A stretch of DNA of 64,000 bases from Mycobacteroides sp. LB1 (GCF_013449725.1 NZ_JACCFF010000003.1:434001-498000); one strand, 5' to 3'. Positions 11,227 to 22,594 are shown, numbered from the stretch's first letter. Translations and numbers: made by a program. The notes: generated from the letters alone by a model not told the origin.

Positions 11227-11571
11227 ATGGCTAAGAAGGTCACAGTCACGCTCGTCGACGACGTCGATGGTGAAGCGCCTGCCGACGAGACCGTTGAATT
11301 CGGTATTGACGGCGTGACTTACGAGATCGACCTTTCTTCTAAGAATGCGGAGAAGCTGCGCAATCAGCTCTCTACGTGGGTTGAGCACGCTCGCCGTGTG
11401 AGCGGCCGTCGGCGGGGGCGCGGGAGCTCGGGACCGGGTCGCGGGCGTGCCAGCATCGACCGTGAGCAGAGCGCAGCGATCCGGGAGTGGGCGCGTAAGA
11501 ACGGCCACAATGTGTCGTCGCGCGGTCGCATTCCCGCCGAAGTTGTCGACGCGTTCAACGCGGCCAACTAG
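11227..11571 (+). CDS. lsr2: Nucleoid-associated protein Lsr2
   Basis: Lsr2 bridges DNA and silences AT-rich, often horizontally acquired genes. The 114-residue product has the N-terminal dimerisation domain ([16 protein letters not shown]) and a C-terminal DNA-binding domain ending with the AT-hook-like RGRIP motif in [15 protein letters not shown]. The ATG at 11227 gives the conserved N-terminus; the open frame extends 22 codons further upstream without similarity. AAGGGA precedes the start. It lies between lysS and clpC, as in other mycobacteria. Confidence 0.96.
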   Translation: MAKKVTVTLVDDVDGEAPADETVEFGIDGVTYEIDLSSKNAEKLRNQLSTWVEHARRVSGRRRGRGSSGPGRGRASIDREQSAAIREWARKNGHNVSSRGRIPAEVVDAFNAAN

Positions 11572-11652
11572 TACATCCCCCGGTATTTCGCTTACGGCGA
11601 AGCCGGCTCAAATCGGAAACGTTTTCACCGCATCTGGCGTTGTTTTGGTTGC

Positions 11653-11681
11653 TTGACAAGCACCGCCGGGTGCGGTGATTT
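11653..11681 (+). promoter_or_regulatory. Candidate clpC promoter with inverted repeat in the spacer
   Basis: A perfect TTGACA (11653-11658) is separated by exactly 17 bases from TGATTT (11676-11681). A six-base inverted repeat, CACCGC (11661-11666) and GCGGTG (11672-11677), fills the spacer and touches the -10 element, a typical place for a repressor or activator site. It lies about 155 bases upstream of clpC. Which regulator might bind, ClgR or another, cannot be told from sequence. Confidence 0.5.
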
Positions 11682-11757
11682 CGTGTACTGAGGTATGCGA
11701 ACTCCGCACCGACCACGGCCGACCACTAGAGTGGCAATTAGGTCCTAGTGCCAGCGG

Positions 11758-11780
11758 GGATGAGCCGTTTGGGGGGAACC
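11758..11780 (+). repeat. Degenerate copy of the GGATGAGCCG dispersed repeat
   Basis: GGATGAGCCGTTTGGGGGGA matches the dispersed repeat over its first ten bases and the following TTG, then diverges. It sits exactly 33 bases before the intact copy at 11791, so the two form an imperfect tandem upstream of clpC. Confidence 0.5.
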
Positions 11781-11790
11781 CCGAGCGGCA

Positions 11791-11814
11791 GGATGAGCCG
11801 CTTGCGCGAAGACC
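11791..11814 (+). repeat. Dispersed repeat, copy upstream of clpC
   Basis: An exact copy of GGATGAGCCGCTTGCGCGAA followed by GACC. It ends 23 bases before the clpC start and reads in the clpC direction. Its ATG (11793) is in frame with clpC without an intervening stop, so an N-terminally extended ClpC is formally possible; the GAGGGAG ribosome binding site, however, serves the ATG at 11838. Confidence 0.85.
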
Positions 11815-11837
11815 GGACGAGGAAGCGAGGGAGACCG

Positions 11838-14372
<2,535 letters not shown>

Positions 14373-14380
14373 ATCTGATC

Positions 14381-14420
14381 GAACGCCCGGCCATCCGCAT
14401 CATGCGGTGGCCGGGCGTTC
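14381..14420 (+). terminator. Strong hairpin terminator after clpC
   Basis: GAACGCCCGGCCA (14381-14393) pairs perfectly with TGGCCGGGCGTTC (14408-14420), and the loop contains a further CCGCAT/ATGCGG pairing, so nearly the whole element folds into one stem. No T-run follows on the plus strand. It lies between convergent genes and could stop transcription from both sides. Confidence 0.8.
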
Positions 14421-14426
14421 GGCGTT

Positions 14427-15293
14427 TCACGGGTGTAGCAGCGGCCTGACTTCCCGGCCGAGCGTATGGATGTAGCCGATGAGGTCGGGCTCGTTCCCGG
14501 TGGGGGACGCGATAAAGTCCGTGATACCGAGGTCCCGCAGCGCAAGCAGCTGTGCGGCGACCTCAGCCGCGTCCCCACCGATGCTCGCCGAGGCGTCGAA
14601 GGATATCCCGGGGTAATGGCCGGGATCGGTCGCGATGAGTTGAGCGGCACCGGCGCCGACACTGATGGTGCGACTGAGGAAGATCCGATGACCGGGGCCG
14701 GGATCGATCTGTGTGCAGTGCGCGGCGACGGTATCGGCCGACACCATGCTGGTCAGCAATGTGCCGTCACCCAACAAGCCGGCCAGGCGCAGTGATTTGG
14801 GACCGTTGGCGCCGATCATGATGGGCAGTGGCTCGGTGGGCGGCCAGTCCAGCCGCACCCGGTTCAGCTGCACATACCGCCCGGCGGCACTGACCTCCTT
14901 GCCTGCCAACAGGTCCCGCAGGGCGGTCACGTACTCCTCGAGAAGTGTCAAGGGTGAGCCGACCTTGGCGCCGATTTGTGCCATATGGGGCTGCCAGCCG
15001 TGCCCGATTCCCGGCACCACCCTGCCGGGAAAACTACGGGCCAGGACGCTGTAGTCCATTGCCGCCGTCACCACATTGCGCACCGGCGCCGAGAGGAAAC
15101 CGGTACCGACGCTGATCCGCTCGGTCGCGGCGAGGGCCAGGGAGGCGTACGCGATCGACGTGGTGGCGAAACAGTCCTCGCAGACCCACAGGTGGTCGAG
15201 CCCGGCATCATCGGCCGCGCGCGAGATGTCAGGCAGCCGCTCGGGTGGAAGGGATGGCGGCACCATCAGGCCGAGGGAGATGGGGGAGCTCAT
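14427..15293 (-). CDS. LLM-class F420-dependent oxidoreductase
   Basis: Bacterial-luciferase-like TIM-barrel enzyme of 288 residues, a family that in mycobacteria usually uses coenzyme F420. Typical features are GLMVPPSLPPERLPDISRAA at the start, ERISVGTGFLSAPVRN in the first third and the substrate-side LPIMIGANGPKSLRLAG. The substrate is unknown. It starts 32 bases downstream of the ABC transporter binding-protein gene on the same strand, so it could be the last gene of the riboswitch-controlled transcript, although no link to B12 is evident from its sequence. Confidence 0.85.
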   Translation of the reverse strand: MSSPISLGLMVPPSLPPERLPDISRAADDAGLDHLWVCEDCFATTSIAYASLALAATERISVGTGFLSAPVRNVVTAAMDYSVLARSFPGRVVPGIGHGWQPHMAQIGAKVGSPLTLLEEYVTALRDLLAGKEVSAAGRYVQLNRVRLDWPPTEPLPIMIGANGPKSLRLAGLLGDGTLLTSMVSADTVAAHCTQIDPGPGHRIFLSRTISVGAGAAQLIATDPGHYPGISFDASASIGGDAAEVAAQLLALRDLGITDFIASPTGNEPDLIGYIHTLGREVRPLLHP

Positions 15294-15325
15294 ATCGACA
15301 CCCTATGTGCAGGTGCTGACAGTGC

Positions 15326-16318
15326 TCAGAATCCCTTGTCGCGCAGGTAGTTCGCAAGGGTGACGATGGCATCAGGATTGCGCGGTCCCTCAACCAGCGC
15401 GGCATACGGCAGCACGATGAAGTTCCCGTCGCGCACCGCTTGGGTGTGGCTCATCAGCGGTTGCGCCCTGAGAAGGTTGATCTTCGCGTCGGCGGTGTTG
15501 TTCGGTCCCACCCCGTAGTCGCAGATGATGATCACCTGTGGGTCACGCTGGGCGGCGGTCTCCCACGCAGTGGTGGTCCAGCTGTCGTCGAGGTCGGAGA
15601 AGATGTTATGGCCGCCGGCCTTCTCGATGATCTGTTGTGGCGCTGCGTTCTTACCCGAGGTGAACGGCTCGGCCTCGCCGCTGTCGTACAGGAATACGCG
15701 TGCCGTTGGCTGCGCGTGTGGGATGCGTGAGTGCACGTCGTCGATGGTCTTGCGGTACCTGGCGATCAGGTCGCGGGCACGTTCCTGAACCCCGAAGAGG
15801 GCCCCCAGATTGGTCAGGTCCTCGTACAGTGCGTCGAGCGGTGGTTTGATGCCTCGCCGGACGGTTCCGGGTTGACGGCACGCCTCGGTGAGCTGGTAGG
15901 GCACCGCACCGATGGAACGCACCCAATCCGGGGTCAGCCCGGCGGTTTCGTTGAATCCGTAACTCCACCCGGCGAATACGAGATCGGGGCGTGCGGCCTG
16001 CACGGCTTCGCGGGTGAATCCCTGTCCCAGGTTCGTGGTGGATTCGAACTGCGCCTTCCACGGTGAGGTCTTGACGTCGCGGTCTTGTCCGGCATCGATG
16101 AAGTAGCCCGCCATTCGGTCCTGCAGGCCGAGAGCAAACAGGAGCTCGGTAACCCCGGTGTCATTGCTGACAGCTCGGGTTACGGGAACCGGAACCTCAA
16201 GTGGTGCACCGCAATTATCGACGGATACCCGCTCGGTTCCGGGATTCTGAGTCTCGATGGTCGCGCAGCTCGCCGATATCAGCGACACCACGACCGTCAT
16301 GCTTACCAGGGTCTTCAT
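15326..16318 (-). CDS. ABC transporter substrate-binding lipoprotein, FecB/BtuF-like
   Basis: Cell-surface binding protein of 330 residues for a metal chelate. An N-terminal signal ends in a lipobox-like SASC (cysteine about residue 18), without the usual Leu at -3. The fold signatures are SNDTGVTELLFALGLQDRMAGY and the RPDLVFAGW segment of class III binding proteins. The start overlaps the ATPase stop by four bases, and the operon lies behind a cobalamin riboswitch, so cobalamin or a cobalt-containing corrinoid is the likely ligand (inference). Iron-siderophore binding is the alternative within this family. Confidence 0.88.
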   Translation of the reverse strand: MKTLVSMTVVVSLISASCATIETQNPGTERVSVDNCGAPLEVPVPVTRAVSNDTGVTELLFALGLQDRMAGYFIDAGQDRDVKTSPWKAQFESTTNLGQGFTREAVQAARPDLVFAGWSYGFNETAGLTPDWVRSIGAVPYQLTEACRQPGTVRRGIKPPLDALYEDLTNLGALFGVQERARDLIARYRKTIDDVHSRIPHAQPTARVFLYDSGEAEPFTSGKNAAPQQIIEKAGGHNIFSDLDDSWTTTAWETAAQRDPQVIIICDYGVGPNNTADAKINLLRAQPLMSHTQAVRDGNFIVLPYAALVEGPRNPDAIVTLANYLRDKGF

Positions 16319-17091
16319 TCTGTCTCCTCGTGTGGGTCGAAGATGATCTGCGGGACACCGCTTCGCGGATGCGCGATGACATGACAGCCGATGCCGAACC
16401 AGCGGGCGATGGACTCGGTGGTGATGACCTCGTGCGGTGTCCCCGACAGCACCACATGGCCTTCCGCCATTACGTGGATCGCATCGCAGTACTGTGCCGC
16501 GAGGTTGAGGTCGTGAAGTGCGGCGATGACCGTAATACCCAGGATCCGAGCCGAACTGAGTATCGAGTACTGATGGCGGACATCCAGATGGTTGGTCGGC
16601 TCGTCGAGAACCAACACGCGCGGTTGCTGTGCCAGGGCGCGGGCGATGAGAACCCGCTGCCGCTCGCCACCGGAGAGGGAACTGAACCTCCGGCCGGCGA
16701 GTGCCGTCACATCCGCCGTCTCGGTGGCCTCCGCACAGATACGTCGGTCCTGCTCGGAGGTGCCGCGCAGGGATGTGCCGTGCGGTAGCCGGCCGGTGGC
16801 GACCACTTCCTCGGCGGTGAAGTCGAAATCCAATGACATGTCCTGGGTTAGCGCCGCCACCTGGCGGGCGTTCTCCCGCATGCTGATTGCGTGCACGGAT
16901 ACTCCGTTGACCTGAACATCGCCCGATACCGGAACAAGCGCCCGGTACAGGCAGCGCAGGGTGGTCGACTTGCCGCTGCCATTGGGGCCGACAATGCCGA
17001 CAAATTCGCCCGACGCGACCTCAAGATCGATATCCGAGACGATCCGTGCGCCGGCGATATCCACCGACACATCTCGATAAGTGACCTCCAT
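16315..17091 (-). CDS. ABC transporter ATP-binding protein, FecE/BtuD-like
   Basis: ATPase of 258 residues energising the neighbouring importer. It has Walker A GPNGSGKST, the signature SLSGGERQRVLIARALAQ, Walker B VLVLDEPTNHLD and the H-loop ALHDLNLA. The ATG at 17091 starts MEVTYRDVSVDIAG and overlaps the permease stop (ATGA); an open frame extends upstream but is not ABC-like. It is the middle gene of a permease-ATPase-binding protein operon read leftwards from the cobalamin riboswitch. Confidence 0.93.
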   Translation of the reverse strand: MEVTYRDVSVDIAGARIVSDIDLEVASGEFVGIVGPNGSGKSTTLRCLYRALVPVSGDVQVNGVSVHAISMRENARQVAALTQDMSLDFDFTAEEVVATGRLPHGTSLRGTSEQDRRICAEATETADVTALAGRRFSSLSGGERQRVLIARALAQQPRVLVLDEPTNHLDVRHQYSILSSARILGITVIAALHDLNLAAQYCDAIHVMAEGHVVLSGTPHEVITTESIARWFGIGCHVIAHPRSGVPQIIFDPHEETE

Positions 17092-18149
17092 CAGCTCACC
17101 GCCCCTGCCGACATTGCGCGGCGGCGCATCAATCCGACGAAGACCGGTACCCCGACGGCCGCTGTGATCGCGCCCAACGGAAGCTCCTGTGGCGGAATCG
17201 TGGTCCGCGCAACAAGATCGGCGGCAACCAGGAAACATGCGCCCAGCACGGGTGCAACGATCAAGACCCGGCGATGGTCCGCGCCGACGAGCAGCCGTGC
17301 CGCGTGAGGAATCACCAGTCCCACGAATCCGATTGCTCCGCAGATCGATACATAGCATCCAGTCATCGCGGCGGAGAGCACGAACAACGCCACCCGGAAC
17401 CGACCGGCAGGTAGGCCCAGCGATGCGCTCACCTCGTCGCCCATGGCGAGGGCGTTGAGCTGGCGGGTCAGCCCTGTGACGCAAACGATCCCGATCACCG
17501 TCGCCGCGAGCGCCACCGGCACCTTGTCCCAGGATGACGCGCCCAGGCTGCCGAGCAGCCAGAACATGACACTGCGCGCCGCCTCACCGTTCGGCGCCAA
17601 GAACACCAGTACCGTCGTCACCGCGGACAGGCCGTAGCCCACGGCCGTGCCTACCAGGACCAGCCTGAGCGGCACCAAACCCTGTGGAGTACGGGCAATT
17701 TGGTAGACCAGCGCTGTTGCGGCGAGGGCGCCGAGCGATGCCGACAGCGATAGTGCATAGGCGCCGAAAGCGCCGAGCACGCCGTAGACCACTACTGCGG
17801 TCGCACCGACGGAGGCTCCCGATGAAATGCCGAGAACGTATGGATCTGCCAGGGCGTTACGGACCATCGCCTGCACGACCACGCCCACAATGCTGAGCCC
17901 CGCGCCGACGAGGATTGCGAGAATCACTCGCGGCAGCCTGGACTCGACGACGATCCGGTAGTTCGCAGCATCGGCGGCTCGAACAGAGCCGCCGGTCCCG
18001 CCCACCCAGAGGAAATGCAGACAGTCGCGCCAGGGCACTTCGGCTGTACCGAACACGAGCGCCGCCACGGACAGCAGTACCAGCGCCGCCAAGCCGCCGC
18101 CCGCCGCAAGGACCACTGATCGTCCCTGCTGTGCTGCGGGCATCGGCAT
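17091..18149 (-). CDS. ABC transporter permease, FecCD/BtuC family
   Basis: Integral membrane component of 352 residues with about nine or ten hydrophobic segments. It carries the family blocks ESRLPRVILAILVGAGLSIVG, ALADPYVLGISSGASVGA and FVGLVIPHAARLLVG. It is the first gene after the minus-strand cobalamin riboswitch, which makes vitamin B12 or a related corrinoid the best guess for substrate. The family also imports ferric siderophores and heme, so substrate assignment rests on the riboswitch alone. Confidence 0.92.
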   Translation of the reverse strand: MPMPAAQQGRSVVLAAGGGLAALVLLSVAALVFGTAEVPWRDCLHFLWVGGTGGSVRAADAANYRIVVESRLPRVILAILVGAGLSIVGVVVQAMVRNALADPYVLGISSGASVGATAVVVYGVLGAFGAYALSLSASLGALAATALVYQIARTPQGLVPLRLVLVGTAVGYGLSAVTTVLVFLAPNGEAARSVMFWLLGSLGASSWDKVPVALAATVIGIVCVTGLTRQLNALAMGDEVSASLGLPAGRFRVALFVLSAAMTGCYVSICGAIGFVGLVIPHAARLLVGADHRRVLIVAPVLGACFLVAADLVARTTIPPQELPLGAITAAVGVPVFVGLMRRRAMSAGAVS

Positions 18150-18261
18150 CCCTGCGTCGTCGGGTCGCCTGCGTCGTCACGGGAAGAGCCAGGAGGTGGA
18201 TACGCCGAATACCTGCGCCGTCCACCAGCTGATCCCTCGGCGCCGGCGAAGGCCACACCGG

Positions 18262-18440
18262 ATGGTGCGGCCGCATTGGCAGGTCTTCGGACTCGCGGAC
18301 ACAAGGCTTGTGCTCAAGCCTCACCTACCGGCGGCTGCTTCCCGGGCGTGCCCAGTGCTTGTTATGCCGCTGTCGTTTCCACTTACCGCTGCGGGGCAGT
18401 TCCGGATTTACACCGGATTCCCTCTTGCGATCTCCGGAAG
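18262..18440 (-). promoter_or_regulatory. Cobalamin riboswitch controlling the FecCD-type ABC operon
   Basis: Read on the minus strand, the sequence has the hallmarks of a classical cobalamin aptamer in order: GAATCCGGTGTAAATCCGGA with the following CTGCCCCGC (about 18424-18391), GGTAAGTGG, a long P7-P12 region, and the B12 box AGTCCGAAGACCTGCC (18278-18293). It ends about 110 bases before the permease start, which leaves room for an expression platform. Binding of adenosyl- or other cobalamins would be expected to lower expression. Confidence 0.92.
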
Positions 18441-18494
18441 CACCCCTGGCGCTCCCGGAGAAACCAATACGAAGCCAAAACTATCACTCGAATG

Positions 18495-18605
18495 CGCAGC
18501 CCAGCTGCGTCGACTAAGCTCAATCCGTCCTTCGACAGGACGGGAACCTGGTGTAATCCCAGGACGGTCGCGCCACTGTGAGAGTCAGACCCTGCCGTCG
18601 ATAAG
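18495..18605 (+). promoter_or_regulatory. Cobalamin riboswitch controlling cbtBA
   Basis: On the plus strand, CGGGAACCTGGTGTAATCCC followed by AGGACGGTCGCGCCACTGTG and then GAGTCAGACCCTGCC (about 18541-18595) reproduces the compact cobalamin-riboswitch core found before cobalt transporter genes of the CbtAB type. It ends about 40 bases upstream of cbtB and lies roughly 60 bases from the opposite-facing riboswitch. The exact 5' limit is uncertain. The 18150-18640 intergenic stretch is essentially filled by the two elements and their promoters. Confidence 0.88.
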
Positions 18606-18640
18606 AACGAATCGGGACGCGGTATCCCGAAAGGAGCAAC

Positions 18641-18847
18641 ATGGCCCACACAACGTCCGCCAGCCGTCCGGTTGCGGTATCGATTCCCCAGGCAGCGCTG
18701 TGGTTGAGCGCGACCACGTTCCTCGCGCTACTCGCCTATTACTTCATCGGCATCGACCAGGGTGCGGTGTCGATCTTTGGCAGCGATATGCATGTCCATG
18801 AATTTGTGCATGACGCTCGCCACCTGCTGGGTTTCCCCTGCCACTGA
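18641..18847 (+). CDS. cbtB: CbtB-type cobalt transporter small subunit
   Basis: Single-span membrane protein of 68 residues. One hydrophobic helix (about residues 22-40) is followed by a histidine-rich C-terminus, MHVHEFVHDARHLLGFPCH, the metal-binding signature of CbtB. It follows a cobalamin riboswitch, and AAAGGAG lies six bases before the ATG. CbtA follows directly. The pair is predicted to import cobalt for B12 synthesis. Confidence 0.9.
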   Translation: MAHTTSASRPVAVSIPQAALWLSATTFLALLAYYFIGIDQGAVSIFGSDMHVHEFVHDARHLLGFPCH

Positions 18848-18866
18848 TCAAGAGGCGGATAACTCA

Positions 18867-19661
18867 GTGGAAAAGTCAATAATCCTGCGCGGCTTAGGCT
18901 TTGGCGCCATCGGCGGGCTGCTGTCCTTCATTTTCGGATGGATATTCGTCGAACCCGTTATCAACAGGGCCATCTCGTATGAAGAGGGCAGGGGCGAGGC
19001 GCAAGCCGCACTCGACGCGGCGGCCGGTGTCCACGCTCATCACGAGGGTGCGGAACTGTTCAGCCGGTTCGCGCAGGCCAATGCGGGCCTGGCTCTTGGG
19101 GTCATCGGATTCGGCATCGCGATGGGTGCGCTGTTCGCGGTGACCTATGTGGTGGCCATCGGTCGGGTGGGCAATCTCAGCCCGCGTGCGCTGGCGCTCT
19201 CGGTCGCGGGCGGTTTGTTCCTGGTGCTGTACGTCGTGCCGTTCCTGAAGTTCCCGGCCAATCCGCCGGCGGCGAGCGCCGACGGCACTATCAAGGAGCG
19301 CACCGGCTACTTCGTGTTGATGATCCTCGTCGCGGCGATCGCGCTGGCAGTGGCGCTCTGGGTGGGCAGGAAGCTTACCGAGCGTTGGGAGACGTGGACG
19401 GCCACGCTGGTTGCGGCCGCGGTGTTCGTGGTTCTGGTGGTTCTGGTCATGGCAGTGACGCCGGGGTTCGTCGAGGCACCACAACCGCTGCTAGATGCCA
19501 ACGGGACGATCGTCTACCCGGGCTTCCCGGCGCATGACTTGTACCTGTTCCGGATGTACTCGTTCACCACGCAGGCGATCATGTGGGCGACGATCGGTAT
19601 CGGGTTCGCGACCGTGATCGGGCGCAAGCCGGCCAGTACGGACGCGGCGGTCACCGTCTAG
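18867..19661 (+). CDS. cbtA: CbtA-type cobalt transporter
   Basis: Membrane protein of 264 residues with about six hydrophobic segments and short histidine-containing loops (VHAHHEG near residue 57, PAHDLYLFR near 222). It pairs with the preceding CbtB and shares its cobalamin riboswitch. The GTG at 18867 (VEKSIILRG) is the likely start; the open frame extends upstream across the cbtB end in another frame. The stop lies eight bases from the convergent gene on the minus strand. Confidence 0.9.
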   Translation: MEKSIILRGLGFGAIGGLLSFIFGWIFVEPVINRAISYEEGRGEAQAALDAAAGVHAHHEGAELFSRFAQANAGLALGVIGFGIAMGALFAVTYVVAIGRVGNLSPRALALSVAGGLFLVLYVVPFLKFPANPPAASADGTIKERTGYFVLMILVAAIALAVALWVGRKLTERWETWTATLVAAAVFVVLVVLVMAVTPGFVEAPQPLLDANGTIVYPGFPAHDLYLFRMYSFTTQAIMWATIGIGFATVIGRKPASTDAAVTV

Positions 19662-19669
19662 GGATCGGA

Positions 19670-21046
19670 CTAGGCGGCGGTGAACTTCCGTCCCGAGGTG
19701 TTGCCGTCGTGCATCGCAAAGGTCGTCTTCACCCGTAAGGGTTTCTCCGCGACGTCCAAGGCCAGTTTTATGTAGTTGCCCGGATTCGGTATGGCTGCCC
19801 CATGGACCAGTCGACGCACCACGCCGATACCGGGGATCTTGTCGCGCATCGCGGCGACGTGTGAGACCGGGATAGCGACGGCCTTGAGCGCGAGTCCCGC
19901 TAGGCGATGGTCAACCCATTGATAACCGGTGTCGCGGAAGAATTCGTCCATGGCCTCGGGGCCCATGATGACCGAACCGGTTGCGCTGAGAAACAGTGAA
20001 CCGGCACGGGTGAGGATCGGCCCCAGGAGTGTCTCGCCGCCGGGGACGGCCGATGTCGCGCGATTGATGGCGCCAAGTCCCACCTCGACGAGTTCGGTGC
20101 GCCAGGGTGAGGAGTTGCCCGATCGCGCGAGCAGGTAGTCGAGATTGTGCATCGCATCCAATCCCGTTCGGGGAATGAGTTCTTCGGCGACACCGAAAAC
20201 GTGCGCCCACCGCAGTGTGTGGTGCCAGCTGTCATCGAGGTCTTCGAGGGTGCATGGCCGCCCGTGCCGATGGTCGATGAGTAGTGCACCCAGGCTTGCG
20301 GCCTCCAGGAAACCCAGCATCGATGAGTTGGATATCGGGTTGCCGTTCTGGGCGTACTGCTCCTCGCCCCACGCGGAACGTAATCCCTTGCGCGCCAGCG
20401 AATGCACCAGACGTACCCGGAGTGCGAGCTTCATGCCGTCCCCGCCGGGCGTGAATGCGTCACGGTCGAAAAGCCGGCCGAAGAATCGTGCGGTCTCCAC
20501 AACACGTTGCGGACCTTCGTCACGGAAGCGTCCACTGGCCCCTGTGGACGCGGAGACATCGGCGTTCATCACCGTGTCAAAAATCGCGAACGTGCCCACG
20601 ATCACGATCGTGAGCAGCGTGGAGCTGGTCATCCGCCTGCGTCCGCGTTCGGCCTTGGCCGGGTCCCACCAGTCCGGCACCCGGTAGGCGTCCTCCAGTA
20701 ACGCCCGCAATTCCTCCGGCGGGTTGTCGAGCGATTCGATGCCCTGGTCGATCGCCTGGTCGAACAGGCGCCGGGCCTCTTTCGAGCCCAGGCGCCCGAA
20801 CATATCCACCACGGCGTCCATCAGCTCGTCGCCCTGCCACATGTGGTCGTCGAACAGCAGGCTTTGTGGTGTGGGCGTGAATTCGTCCTCCACCTCGTAC
20901 CAGGGACCGAACATGTGGTGCCTGCAGTGGCGCCATACCCAGCTGAATTCGTCCTTGGCGGGCGGAATCGGCCGTAGGGACATGCCTTTTCGGTAGTAGT
21001 AGTCGTTCTTGTGCTTGATGTCTTTCGAGCTCACAGGTTTCGCCAT
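19670..21046 (-). CDS. DUF2236 (MpaB/latex-clearing-like) oxygenase family protein
   Basis: The 458-residue protein belongs to the oxygenase-MpaB/DUF2236 family, which includes heme-containing rubber oxygenases, and mycobacteria carry several. Supporting segments are the RVRLVHSLAR helix with its conserved His in mid-protein and the preceding ETARFFGRLFDRDAF. There is no signal peptide, so it is probably cytosolic. The ATG at 21046 has AGAAGG eight bases upstream and is preferred over a TTG 36 bases further up. A copy of the dispersed repeat points at this gene from 190 bases upstream. The substrate is unknown. Confidence 0.8.
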   Translation of the reverse strand: MAKPVSSKDIKHKNDYYYRKGMSLRPIPPAKDEFSWVWRHCRHHMFGPWYEVEDEFTPTPQSLLFDDHMWQGDELMDAVVDMFGRLGSKEARRLFDQAIDQGIESLDNPPEELRALLEDAYRVPDWWDPAKAERGRRRMTSSTLLTIVIVGTFAIFDTVMNADVSASTGASGRFRDEGPQRVVETARFFGRLFDRDAFTPGGDGMKLALRVRLVHSLARKGLRSAWGEEQYAQNGNPISNSSMLGFLEAASLGALLIDHRHGRPCTLEDLDDSWHHTLRWAHVFGVAEELIPRTGLDAMHNLDYLLARSGNSSPWRTELVEVGLGAINRATSAVPGGETLLGPILTRAGSLFLSATGSVIMGPEAMDEFFRDTGYQWVDHRLAGLALKAVAIPVSHVAAMRDKIPGIGVVRRLVHGAAIPNPGNYIKLALDVAEKPLRVKTTFAMHDGNTSGRKFTAA

Positions 21047-21236
21047 TGAACCAGCCCTTCTCGAGGGTCCTGCGTATTTCAACAGTTGGCAACATCTGTT
21101 GTTAATTCTGGAAAGTATCAGCAGACAGGCCGTGGCGCTAGACCTGATCCGACAATTGACGGGGCCGGAATCCCGCCGTGATAGGTAGGAGACCTGTGGT
21201 CCTGATCTGGGCCCGGGCCGGTCAGCCGAGACTGAT

Positions 21237-21259
21237 GGTCTTCGCGAGCCCGCTCATCC
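21237..21259 (-). repeat. Dispersed repeat, variant copy at the lpqF stop codon
   Basis: Read on the minus strand, GGATGAGCGGGCTCGCGAAG plus ACC matches the repeat with one base deleted and three changed, and the following ATCAG also fits the extended consensus. Its TGA is the stop codon of lpqF (21254-21256). It points towards the DUF2236 gene, whose start is 190 bases away. Confidence 0.65.
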
Positions 21260-22594
21260 CAGCTTCTTGAAGACACCCTTGGCCAGACCGATGACCCAAC
21301 CGGCTGCACCGGGGCCGAACGCGCGATCCCAGTTCAGTTGGAAGCTGACCACATACGGTTGACGGTTGCGGTCCTCGGCGTACCAGCTGAATGTCAGGTC
21401 GCCGGGTAGGTTGCCGCCCTTGGCACCGATATAGCGCCAGTTTTCGCTGTGCAGGTCGATACCCGGTTCTGCCGACAGAAGATCACGGATCGGAGCAGCC
21501 GGGCCGACGGCGACCTTCTGCAGCGCCGCGTGCACCCGGCAGATGTCCTCGGCGCTGCCGTACCACTCGATGCCGTATTTCGACGCCGGTGTGGTGGTCC
21601 GGTCGGGATCCAGCTTGTAGTCGTGGGTATCTGCGTCGGCGAGCATCTGACCGCGCTGCGCAGGTGTGGTGGCGTCCTTCCATTGCTGTCGGACGTCGGG
21701 TACTCCCCAGCCGATGTTGAAAAGCTCATGCATCGTGGGGAAGGGCGTCATCGATCCCGGATCGTGATGGCCTCCGTCGGCCAGCGCCTTCTCGATCGCC
21801 TGTCTACCGAGGCGGTTGATCAGCATGTCGGTGCCCATGTTGTCGCTCACCGAGATCATCTTCTGGGCTGCGGTGCGCACTGAGACCGTCGAGCCCGTGG
21901 CGAGCTTGTCCATCGAGCTTCCGAGTGCCTTGCCGCGATCGGTGACGGTGAGTCGGTCGTCCCATTTGAGAGTGCCCGCATTGATGGCGGTGCCGGTGGC
22001 CAAGAGCACGTAAAGCTTGAAAACCGATGCGAGCGGCATAGATTCGGAGGTGTTGGTTCCGGCGATCTGCTCGCATTGTCCGTTGACGATCTTGGAGGCC
22101 CGGTAGGAGTATCGACCGCCCGATGCCGACAGAGCGGCGTCGACATCAGACCACTGGGCGATGTTCGGAGGCTGCTGATAAGGAACCAGCCTGTCGACAT
22201 CCCCCTTGCCATTGGTCCGCAGCCCGATGTCCACGTTGGCGCCGTAGGGCGCGATCAGGTGGACGGTGGAGCTGTTCGCGGCGAGATCCACCGAGCTGAC
22301 CTTGTATGGCCGGTCGACCCACAGCTTGGTCATGATCTCGGTGTAGTCGTCGACCTTGTTGGCTGCGGCCATGGTCGCCACGCCCTGCTTGCCGATCGGC
22401 CAGTTCGAGTTCAGCATGTCGATCAGCTGTTGTGATCGCAGGCCCGGAGGCGTGCTGGTATCCACATCGCCATGCGGCACCTGACGCAGCTTGATGCCAC
22501 ACCCCACTGTGCTGCCGACCGACAAGGCAACCACGACAACCGTGCACATCGATACGGCGCGCGTCATGCGCGCGCGAAGCGCCCCACCGTTCAC
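21254..22594 (-). CDS. lpqF: LpqF-like lipoprotein, serine beta-lactamase fold
   Basis: Exported lipoprotein of 446 residues with a penicillin-recognising fold. A signal peptide ends at the lipobox STVGC. An N-terminal domain of about 150 residues is followed by the beta-lactamase-like domain with SVFK (SxxK nucleophile and base), SDN and KGG in place of KTG. The GTG at 22594 overlaps the mhuD stop by four bases and matches the M. tuberculosis LpqF length (about 450). Whether it hydrolyses beta-lactams or acts on peptidoglycan peptides is not clear. The stop codon lies inside a dispersed repeat. Confidence 0.88.
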   Translation of the reverse strand: MNGGALRARMTRAVSMCTVVVVALSVGSTVGCGIKLRQVPHGDVDTSTPPGLRSQQLIDMLNSNWPIGKQGVATMAAANKVDDYTEIMTKLWVDRPYKVSSVDLAANSSTVHLIAPYGANVDIGLRTNGKGDVDRLVPYQQPPNIAQWSDVDAALSASGGRYSYRASKIVNGQCEQIAGTNTSESMPLASVFKLYVLLATGTAINAGTLKWDDRLTVTDRGKALGSSMDKLATGSTVSVRTAAQKMISVSDNMGTDMLINRLGRQAIEKALADGGHHDPGSMTPFPTMHELFNIGWGVPDVRQQWKDATTPAQRGQMLADADTHDYKLDPDRTTTPASKYGIEWYGSAEDICRVHAALQKVAVGPAAPIRDLLSAEPGIDLHSENWRYIGAKGGNLPGDLTFSWYAEDRNRQPYVVSFQLNWDRAFGPGAAGWVIGLAKGVFKKLG

